Assembly (NCBI GenBank): GCA_035491935.1
Contig: DATJJW010000180.1
Span: 1 to 5,318 of the forward strand
Length of the DNA: 5,318 nt
Direction of reading: 5' to 3'
From: DATJJW01 sp035491935
Lineage (GTDB): Bacteria > Pseudomonadota > Alphaproteobacteria > ATCC43930 > CGMCC-115725
Both the position numbers and the translations under genes were made by a program. Below are positions 1 through 5,089 of this stretch, piece by piece (position 1 is the first letter of the stretch; the number at the start of each line of letters is the position of its first letter). The notes beneath the pieces were generated by a model. That model searched no databases, was not told the origin of the DNA, and saw only the letters and a program-made list of their open reading frames with translations.

Positions 1-20
1 ACAGATCATGAAAAACGCTA

Positions 21-115
21 TTCTGGTGACGCACGGTGATGATCCTTTTCGTGTCCGCAAGACGCGCCAACGTCGGAACACGAAGTAGAATCAACACCGT
101 GCAACTATGCCAGAA
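21..115. repeat. Long imperfect inverted repeat (possible palindromic element or structured RNA)
   Basis: GCACGGTG at 31-38 is the exact reverse complement of CACCGTGC at 95-102. The complementarity continues inward: 40-43 with 90-93, 45-46 with 87-88, 48-54 (TTCGTGT) with 78-84 (ACACGAA), and 55-57 with 74-76 across a one-base bulge. That makes about 24 pairs with two mismatches and two small bulges around a 16-base centre (58-73). An outer pair of arms, TTCTGG at 21-26 and CCAGAA at 110-115, extends it to 95 bases with unpaired stretches between. Arms this long are unlikely by chance. Neither end is followed directly by a T-run, so it does not read as a simple terminator. It could be a palindromic extragenic repeat, a small non-autonomous transposon relic, or a structured transcript. 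I do not recognise the family. Confidence 0.6.
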
Positions 116-196
116 AATTTAAACCGGACACCAGTGGGTCACGCCCGGCCATGACGGTTGGGGGTAGGCGGTAAGGAAAGAGAAATGTTGCAGAGC

Positions 197-227
197 AATA
201 AAAAGGGACGGCCCTCGATGCCGCCCC
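197..227 (-). terminator. Intrinsic terminator of the tcuAB operon
   Basis: Read on the minus strand, GGGGCGGC (227-220) pairs with GCCGTCCC (212-205), giving an 8-bp GC-rich stem with a single G-U wobble around a 7-base loop. It is followed at once by TTTTTATT (204-197). This is a textbook Rho-independent terminator. It lies 28 bases beyond the tcuB stop codon and points the right way to end the tcuAB transcript. On the plus strand the wobble becomes an A-C mismatch and no T-run follows, so the terminator is oriented, not bidirectional. Confidence 0.9.
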
Positions 228-240
228 TTAGGTTTAGGAA

Positions 241-272
241 GGAAACGGGCAGGGCTATCCTTGCCCGTTTCC
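241..272 (-). other. Perfect 11-bp hairpin spanning the tcuB stop codon
   Basis: GGAAACGGGCA (241-251) and TGCCCGTTTCC (262-272) are exact reverse complements around a 10-base loop. The tcuB stop codon (TAG, 257-255) sits in the loop, and the coding tail for the last residues forms one arm. On the minus strand the stem is followed by TTCC, not a T-run, so alone it is a weak terminator. Together with the intrinsic terminator about 14 bases further on it forms a tandem hairpin pair. That could block 3' exonucleases and protect the operon mRNA. On the plus strand the stem is followed by GTTTT, so it may also damp transcription coming from the left edge. The structure is plain; the role is inferred. 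Confidence 0.6.
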
Positions 273-1394
273 GTTTTCCAGCAGGGCATGCGCCTTGCGC
301 TCGGCGGCGTAGCGGACCAGTGCGGTGAAGCGGTAGATGCCGTGGACGAACTTGCCATAGGGCATGGTGATGAAGAGGCCGAAGATCACGCCCAGATGTA
401 CGGCCAGCAGCATGCCCATGAGCCCGGTATCGCGCAGCACGAGGAGTGCCAGGCCGGTGAAGCCCGCCAGGAACAGCATGACCAGGAACGCCGTATCCAT
501 GCCCAGCCGTGCCTGGTCGACCATCATCGGATCGCGGGTCTGCTTGGCCGAATAGAGCCCGGCCGTGCCGATGACCAGGCCCAGCCCGCCCAGGGTACCC
601 AGCACCACCGGCAGATCGGTCCAGGCATAGGGCGCCTCGCGACCGAGCAGGTAATGGTAGAGCGTCGCAACGCAGGTCGAGGCGAAGCAGAGCAGGAAGC
701 CATAGAAGGTCAGGTGATGGGCGTGGCGGCGCTTGTCGACCGGACGGTCGTCCTCGTTGTTGCAGCCGGCGCCGCCGCCATCGAGATAGCGCAGCCGGCC
801 GGCATCGCCCATCGCCTGCCAGATGTCGCCCCACCCCATCTGATCGCTGGCCATCGGGTCGTCAGCACCGCCGATGTCGCGCCAGAAGCGGCGCACGCCC
901 ATGGTGATCGCCAGGATCGCATAGAGGAAGGAGAGGCCGAACAGCAGCACCATCGCGTTATGCGGCATCAGCTTGTAGAAGGCGCCGGGGTTGGCGTTGC
1001 CGGTCCACAGCGCCGCCGGATCGGCCCAGCCGACGAATCCCAAGATGAAGGCGGCGACGCTGGCCGCCGCAATCAGGGTGATCGCCAGCCCATTGCGCTG
1101 GAACAAGCCGGACGCCATCGCCGGCCAGGCGTAATGCGCGTAGGAATCCGCACGCACCTTGGCCAGAACCTTCGGCACGTTGACGTCGAATTCATGAGGC
1201 GGCGAGAACTGGCAATCGTAATAGCAGGCGCCGCAGCTATGGCAGAGATTGGCGATGTAGTTGAGATCGCCATCCTCGAAAGCGCGGCGCGCCTCCATGG
1301 CCGGGAACACCGCGCACAACCCCTCGCAATAGCGGCAGGAGTTGCAGACCGTCATCAGGCGGTCGGCTTCGGCGAGAGTATCAGTTGCGTGCAT
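255..1394 (-). CDS. tcuB: Tricarballylate utilization protein TcuB (4Fe-4S, membrane-bound electron transfer)
   Basis: This 379-residue protein is the expected redox partner of TcuA: it reoxidises the flavoprotein's FADH2 and passes electrons to the membrane quinone pool. The N-terminal domain has two complete ferredoxin-type clusters, C17-C20-C23-C27 and C51-C54-C57-C61, each CxxCxxCxxxC. The rest is membrane-embedded, with about six hydrophobic segments near residues 103-122, 145-166, 228-250, 262-282, 300-320 and 325-345. Histidines in or beside these segments (H226/H227, H247, H333, H351) are candidate haem ligands; TcuB of Salmonella is reported to carry haem as well as Fe-S. The closing PYGKFVHGIYRF segment is typical of the TcuB/CobZ C-terminal family. 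The ATG start has GGAGG (1408-1404) nine bases upstream. The gene overlaps the end of tcuA by 14 bases, implying coupled translation. The protein is full length with no missing cysteine. CobZ proteins of cobalamin synthesis fuse this module to the flavoprotein; here they are separate, which favours the Tcu role. Confidence 0.93.
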   Translation of the reverse strand: MHATDTLAEADRLMTVCNSCRYCEGLCAVFPAMEARRAFEDGDLNYIANLCHSCGACYYDCQFSPPHEFDVNVPKVLAKVRADSYAHYAWPAMASGLFQRNGLAITLIAAASVAAFILGFVGWADPAALWTGNANPGAFYKLMPHNAMVLLFGLSFLYAILAITMGVRRFWRDIGGADDPMASDQMGWGDIWQAMGDAGRLRYLDGGGAGCNNEDDRPVDKRRHAHHLTFYGFLLCFASTCVATLYHYLLGREAPYAWTDLPVVLGTLGGLGLVIGTAGLYSAKQTRDPMMVDQARLGMDTAFLVMLFLAGFTGLALLVLRDTGLMGMLLAVHLGVIFGLFITMPYGKFVHGIYRFTALVRYAAERKAHALLENGNGQG

Positions 1395-2787
1395 TGGCAG
1401 CGGCCTCCGTGCCCGCGATGCGTCCGAAGACGCTGCCTATGGTCATGCCGATGCCGGCGGCATAGCCCCGGCCGAGGACGTTGCCGGCCATGATCTCGCC
1501 GGCGGCGAACATGTTTTCCGACGGCGCGCCGGTCTTCATCATCATCCGGGCCTGGCGGTCGACGCGGGTGCCGAGATAGGTGAAGGTGATGCCGGGCCGC
1601 ACCGGGTAGGCGTAGAAGGGCGCGGTTTCGATTCTGCGCGCCCAATGGGTCTTGGGCGGCTCCAGCCCCTCCGTACGGCAATCATCCAGGATGGTGTGGT
1701 CGAAGGTGCCGGGCCGGACCGCCGTGTTGAAATCCGCGACCGTCTTCTCGAAGGCCGGGCGGTCAATGCCGAGCTTGTCGGCGAGCTCACCTGGGCTGGC
1801 CGCCTGGATCGGCGGGAACAGCGACGGCATGAACATGTGCAGCGAGGGCTGGTCGAAGACGATATAGGCGATCTGGTCCGGCTGGCCCGCGACCAGGCGG
1901 CCCCAGATGGCGTAGCGTTTCGGCCAGATGTCCTCGCCCTCGTCGTAGAAGCGTGAGCCATGCTTGTTGACGACGATGCCGAACACGACGCAATCGAGAC
2001 GGGTAATGATGCCGCCGTCGAATTTCGGCGCGCGCGCGTCGATGGCGACCGCATGGCATTGCGTGGCATCGCCGATCTGCTCGACGCCCTGGTCGAGCAG
2101 CATGCGCAATACGGTGCCGCGATTATGCGGCGTGCCGCGGATCAGGAAATTGCCGGCGGCCTCGCCCCAGGATTCCTTCAGCCAGTCGATATTGGCCTCG
2201 AAGCCGCCGCTGGCCGCGACCACCGTCCTGGCGGTGATGCGCTTGCGCTGGCCCTGATGCTCGATGATGGCAGCGTCGAAGCGGCCATCCTTGATGTCGA
2301 GCTCGACCACCGGCGCCTCATAGAGCACCTCGACGCCGAGCGTCTCGGCCGTGCGGTAGAGCGCGTTCAGCATCGATCGCCCGCCGCCGAGGAAGAATGA
2401 GTTGGTGCGGCCCAGGCTGAGCGTGCCGCCCAGCGAGGGCTGGAAGCGCACGCCCTGCTCGACGATCCAGTTCAGCATGTCCTTGGACAGGTGGATCATG
2501 TGGCGGGCGAGCTGCTCATCGGTCTGGCCGCCGGTGACGCGCAGCAGATCGTCCCAGAATTCCTCTTCGCTATAGGGCCCGGTCAGGGTCTGGGTGGCAT
2601 GGTCGTGCGCGCAACGCATGTTACGGGTATGGCGGGTGTTGCCGCCGCGATAGAAGGACGAGGCCGCCTCCACCACCAGAACGGTGGCGCCGGCGCGGCG
2701 TGCGGCGATGGCCGCGCAGAGGGCGGCATTGCCGCCGCCGATGACCAGCACGTCGCGTTGCCGGCTGAGATCGATCGCTTCGCTCAC
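1381..2787 (-). CDS. tcuA: FAD-dependent tricarballylate dehydrogenase TcuA
   Basis: This is a 468-residue flavoprotein of the fumarate reductase/succinate dehydrogenase family, about the usual TcuA length. In Salmonella TcuA oxidises tricarballylate, a citrate analogue and aconitase inhibitor, to cis-aconitate, which enters the TCA cycle. The N-terminus shows the dinucleotide fold: VLVIGGGNAALCAA (residues 13-26) with the ribose-binding E40 ending the second strand. The family motif RGGNTRHTRNMR follows at 47-58. AASGGFE (191-197) is the second FAD contact. The C-terminal block FAAGEIMAGNVLGRGYAAG (427-445), followed by GMTIG (447-451), closes over FAD and is characteristic of TcuA/CobZ. Residues 279-297, with R279, R291 and R297, are arginine-rich and probably line the carboxylate site. 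The start is GTG, with GGGGAG six bases upstream. An ATG two bases earlier is followed directly by a stop, so it cannot be the start. It is the first gene of the operon and overlaps tcuB. The exact substrate could be another tricarboxylate; the CobZ alternative is less likely because no cobalamin genes are visible. Confidence 0.92.
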   Translation of the reverse strand: MSEAIDLSRQRDVLVIGGGNAALCAAIAARRAGATVLVVEAASSFYRGGNTRHTRNMRCAHDHATQTLTGPYSEEEFWDDLLRVTGGQTDEQLARHMIHLSKDMLNWIVEQGVRFQPSLGGTLSLGRTNSFFLGGGRSMLNALYRTAETLGVEVLYEAPVVELDIKDGRFDAAIIEHQGQRKRITARTVVAASGGFEANIDWLKESWGEAAGNFLIRGTPHNRGTVLRMLLDQGVEQIGDATQCHAVAIDARAPKFDGGIITRLDCVVFGIVVNKHGSRFYDEGEDIWPKRYAIWGRLVAGQPDQIAYIVFDQPSLHMFMPSLFPPIQAASPGELADKLGIDRPAFEKTVADFNTAVRPGTFDHTILDDCRTEGLEPPKTHWARRIETAPFYAYPVRPGITFTYLGTRVDRQARMMMKTGAPSENMFAAGEIMAGNVLGRGYAAGIGMTIGSVFGRIAGTEAAANARN

Positions 2788-2816
2788 ATTTCGCTCCCCA
2801 AGCTTCGCTCCTCCAT
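2785..2816 (-). promoter_or_regulatory. tcuA start region: GTG start, strong RBS and overlapping mini-ORF
   Basis: On the minus strand, GGGGAG (2799-2794), then CGAAAT, then GTG (2787-2785) sets the tcuA start with a good Shine-Dalgarno and 6-base spacing. The ATG at 2789-2787 is followed by TGA. That ATG-TGA ends a 10-codon reading frame (MEERSLGSEM) opening at 2816-2814 and overlapping the tcuA GTG by three of its four shared bases. No Shine-Dalgarno is visible before the mini-ORF, so its translation is doubtful. A second purine run, GGAGGAG (2814-2808), sits too far upstream to serve the GTG directly. Confidence 0.55.
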
Positions 2817-2841
2817 GCCGGAATTGTCCGATTTCAGGATC

Positions 2842-2895
2842 GCGACATTATTGTATTTTTCTGTATACAATCGAATCCATTGTCAAGCCATTGTC
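2842..2895. promoter_or_regulatory. Divergent promoter region and GntR-type operator between tcuA and the regulator
   Basis: This AT-rich island in the 148-base divergent spacer contains a perfect 7-bp inverted repeat: ATTGTAT (2850-2856), eight bases, ATACAAT (2865-2871). Inside its right half, TGTATACA (2862-2869) is itself palindromic and resembles the TTGTATACAA sites often bound by FCD-class GntR proteins. The arms also contain TACAAT on each strand (plus 2866-2871, minus 2855-2850), which would serve as opposed -10 boxes. A weak plus-strand -35 (GCGACA, 2842-2847) lies 18 bases before the plus box. On the minus strand a perfect TTGACA (2886-2881) is present, but no good -10 sits 16-18 bases after it. 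Direct repeats CCATTGTC at 2877-2884 and 2888-2895 lie 11 bases apart, about one helical turn. Binding here would shut both promoters. The motifs are visible; promoter and operator roles are inferred. Confidence 0.55.
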
Positions 2896-2935
2896 CTTTC
2901 GGCTTGATGCCGGATCCCGAGCGGGTTGGAGATCG

Positions 2936-3646
2936 ATGAAGGAACCGAAGCGCCAGGCCGAAAGCCAGAGGCCCAAGCTCGACGTAGCGCGGATGCAGCC
3001 GGACCTGCCCTTGGGCGACGCGGTCTTCCGCGTGCTGCGGCGCGCCTTGCAGGATGGCGTCTGGCGTCCGGGCGACCGGCTGCGCGAGGAAGAGGTGGCG
3101 CGCGAGCTGAATGTCAGCCGCACGCCGGTACGCGAGGCGTTGGGGCGCCTGCAATCCAAGCGCCTGATCGAACCCGGCGGCGCCAAGGGGCTGGTGGTGC
3201 GGGCGCTCGATCTGGGCGAGATACTGGAACTCTACGCCATGCGCGAGATCCTGGAAGGCGCAGCGGCGAGCCTGGCGGCCCAGCACGCTTCGTCCTCGGA
3301 GATCGATTCGCTGGCCGACATCAATGCCGCCTTCCGGAAGCCCGAGATCGACGCGGCCGAGATGGCGCGGCTGAACCGGCTATTCCACGACACGATCGTG
3401 CGGGCGGCGCGCAACCGCTACCTGCAGATCGCATTGGAGGAGCTGCAGGACGGCATTGCGCTGCTCGGCGACACGACCTTCTCGATCGCCGGCCGGGGCG
3501 CTACCGCCCATGACGAGCATCACGCGATTCTGGCCGCGATCGCGGCGCGCAAGGCCGAGGCCGCGGGCGAGGCGGCGCGCACCCATATCCGCGAGGCGCT
3601 GCGCCAGCGCCTCAAGCTGTCGCAGGGCGTCGAACTGGCGCGCTAA
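2936..3646 (+). CDS. GntR family (FadR subfamily, FCD domain) transcriptional regulator
   Basis: This 236-residue protein has the standard two-domain build. The N-terminal winged helix-turn-helix spans about residues 25-90; the recognition region EEEVARELNVSRTPVREALG (51-70) is the GntR signature. The FCD ligand domain spans about 95-228. N147 and H151 (NRLFH), H195 (EHHAIL) and H217 (ARTHIRE) match the positions of the metal-binding residues in FCD proteins, with N where D is more common. Such regulators usually sense a small carboxylate, so tricarballylate, citrate or aconitate is a reasonable effector here, though this is inferred. The ATG at 2936 is preceded by GGAG four bases upstream, a slightly short gap. 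The frame stays open further upstream, but that stretch crosses the promoter island and has no ATG before it until antisense of tcuA. It is divergent from tcuA, the classic placement for control of tcuAB and of itself. Salmonella TcuR is LysR-type, so I do not use that symbol. Confidence 0.93.
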   Translation: MKEPKRQAESQRPKLDVARMQPDLPLGDAVFRVLRRALQDGVWRPGDRLREEEVARELNVSRTPVREALGRLQSKRLIEPGGAKGLVVRALDLGEILELYAMREILEGAAASLAAQHASSSEIDSLADINAAFRKPEIDAAEMARLNRLFHDTIVRAARNRYLQIALEELQDGIALLGDTTFSIAGRGATAHDEHHAILAAIAARKAEAAGEAARTHIREALRQRLKLSQGVELAR

Positions 3647-3650
3647 ATCT

Positions 3651-4880
3651 CTAAGAGGTCGTCCTGGTTTCCGGCACGTGCCAGATCAGCAGGAACGCCA
3701 CCACGGCCGCCGATGCCGCGACGAACAGGAAGGACGAGCCGTAATTCACCTGGTCGGCCAGGAGTCCGAAGATGATCGGGCTGAAGCTGGCGCCGCTTTG
3801 GCCGGTGAAACGCCACAATCCGAGGAAAGTGCCGCGCGCCTCCGGCGGTGCCACATCGGCGCCCACCGTCTGGATCGAGCCGCCGGTGAGCGCCTGGAGC
3901 GCCACGCCCAGGATAAACAGCGCCACATACCAGGCGAGCGACAGATGCAGGAAGGCCGACAGGGCCAGCGCGGCCATGGCGATGGCGACACCCGAAAAGC
4001 CCGGTACCATCGTGCGCTTGCGTCCGAAGCGGTCCATCAGCCAGCCGGCTACGAAGCCGATCGGCCAGGACAGTAACGCGCCGGCCGTCGCGAGATAGCC
4101 GATCGCCTCGGGACCGAGGTGATAGGCGAAGGCGGCATAAAGATGCAGCAGGTCGGCCTGGACGGGGCCACGCGTCAGACCGGCGAAGAGCGCCACGGCG
4201 AAATAGACCAGGCGCGGCATGACGATCTGCCGGATTGTCAGGGGAGAGGCCGCTTTCTTCTTCGCAGGGTCGGGCCTGACTTCCCGCGGGGCTTTCCGGG
4301 CGGAAATCAGCATTGGCACCAATGCCAGCAGCGCCAGCACCGCATAAGCCAGAAACGGTGCGCGCGGCCCCCAGGCGGCGGCGATGAAGCCACCCACCAC
4401 CGGTCCGGTGAGCCGGCCAGAATTATCCATGCCGAAGAGCCAGCTGACCTGCCGCCCGCGCTGGTTGGCGGCAGCACCATGCGAGATGGCGGCGAGCCTG
4501 GCCATCAGCCACATCTGCGTCGTCCAGCCATTGAAGAAGCGCAGGATCAGAAGCTCGGGAAAGGAATGGGTCGTGGCGACCATGAAGGCCAGCACCGCGG
4601 TCAGCAGCGGTCCGGCGATCATGATCGGCTGGCGTCCGAAGCGGTCGATCATCCAGCCGGACGGAATCGTGCCGGCCAGGCTGCCGATCAGGAAGGACGT
4701 CACGACGCCGCTGGCGAGGCCGAAGCTGACACCGAACGACTTCGCGAGCGTCGGCAAGGCCGGCAGCGCGATACCGGTGCCGAGCGCCAGCACCAGCGCC
4801 GGCAGATATGTCGAAAGCACCGCATCCCAGGAAACCGCCTTGCCGATGCCCGGCTCGACGTCTGTATCGGTCTTGCTCAT
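3651..4880 (-). CDS. Major facilitator superfamily (MFS) transporter, 12 TM
   Basis: This 409-residue membrane protein has the MFS two-fold repeat. Motif A occurs after TM2 as GWMIDRFGRQP (75-85) and again after TM8 as GWLMDRFGRKR (279-289). The cytoplasmic loop between the halves is the basic stretch near 194-216, with KKK at 207-209. SGRLTGPVVGGF (154-165) fits motif C (GxxxGPxxGG), which is found mainly in the 12-TM antiporter groups such as DHA1. The protein ends with VPETR (402-406) after TM12, another common MFS feature. Its place beside tcuAB suggests transport of tricarballylate or a related acid. Motif C instead points to an antiporter or exporter, and I see no citrate/H+ symporter signature, so the substrate is open. 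ATG at 4880 has AGGA (4893-4890) nine bases upstream. It runs toward the GntR gene, with four bases between the stop codons, and is transcribed separately from tcuAB. Confidence 0.88.
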   Translation of the reverse strand: MSKTDTDVEPGIGKAVSWDAVLSTYLPALVLALGTGIALPALPTLAKSFGVSFGLASGVVTSFLIGSLAGTIPSGWMIDRFGRQPIMIAGPLLTAVLAFMVATTHSFPELLILRFFNGWTTQMWLMARLAAISHGAAANQRGRQVSWLFGMDNSGRLTGPVVGGFIAAAWGPRAPFLAYAVLALLALVPMLISARKAPREVRPDPAKKKAASPLTIRQIVMPRLVYFAVALFAGLTRGPVQADLLHLYAAFAYHLGPEAIGYLATAGALLSWPIGFVAGWLMDRFGRKRTMVPGFSGVAIAMAALALSAFLHLSLAWYVALFILGVALQALTGGSIQTVGADVAPPEARGTFLGLWRFTGQSGASFSPIIFGLLADQVNYGSSFLFVAASAAVVAFLLIWHVPETRTTS

Positions 4881-4903
4881 ATCCGCTTGTCCTACGCGAT
4901 TCT

Positions 4904-5011
4904 ACCCGGTCCGGGAACTGCTCAGCGTCCGGACGCGGTTGAGTAACGGTCTCAACCTAGCTGGTCAAGCTTGGTTGTATGCTTGAATGTCCAATCTCGA
5001 ATTACGAGATT
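4904..5011 (-). promoter_or_regulatory. Dyad-rich leader/promoter region of the MFS gene
   Basis: The 209-base gap between the MFS start and the adenylate kinase stop holds several inverted repeats. CCCGG-T-CCGGG is at 4905-4915. GCGTCCGGACGC, a perfect 12-bp palindrome, is at 4925-4936. Abutting it, GGTTGAG (4937-4943) and CTCAACC (4951-4957) form a 7-bp hairpin. AATCTCG (4993-4999) and CGAGATT (5005-5011) form a 7-bp dyad with a 5-base centre. GGTTG at 4973-4977 can also pair with CAACC (4953-4957), so two exclusive folds are possible in a leader transcript. No T-run follows any stem, so none is an ordinary intrinsic terminator. GTTGTAT-N8-GTCCAAT (4974-4995) resembles the operator near 2850-2871. 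I see no strong -35/-10 pair on the minus strand. Bases 5012-5089 show nothing I can name. Confidence 0.4.
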
Positions 5012-5089
5012 CGCCGCTCGTTTGCCTGCCGTCTGATACCGCGGTTCCGGTCCGTGACGGTTCAATGCGGCCCACACCTCGAGCGGGAA

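Noticed and set aside
8..88. 26-codon plus-strand frame starting MKNAILVTHG
   Set aside because: Too short, no visible ribosome-binding site, no recognisable motif, and it runs through one arm and the loop of the long inverted repeat. It could be the tail of a gene from the left, but nothing supports that.
261..1493. 410-codon open frame on the plus strand opposite tcuB
   Set aside because: Its composition is a run of Gln, His, Arg, Gly and Ala with no domain. It mirrors the strong codon bias of tcuB, which has clear cysteine and membrane motifs.
2684..2935. Upstream extension of the GntR frame
   Set aside because: The frame is open only because stops are rare in this DNA; it crosses the AT-rich promoter island and the antisense of tcuA, and GntR homology begins after the ATG at 2936.
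4119..4946. 275-codon open frame on the plus strand opposite the MFS gene
   Set aside because: Low-complexity Arg/Gln/Gly-rich translation typical of antisense to a high-GC membrane protein gene; the MFS reading is unmistakable.
4993..5011. Intrinsic terminator for adk at the AATCTCG/CGAGATT dyad
   Set aside because: The stem is only 7 bp and is followed by GGACATT on the minus strand, not a T-run.
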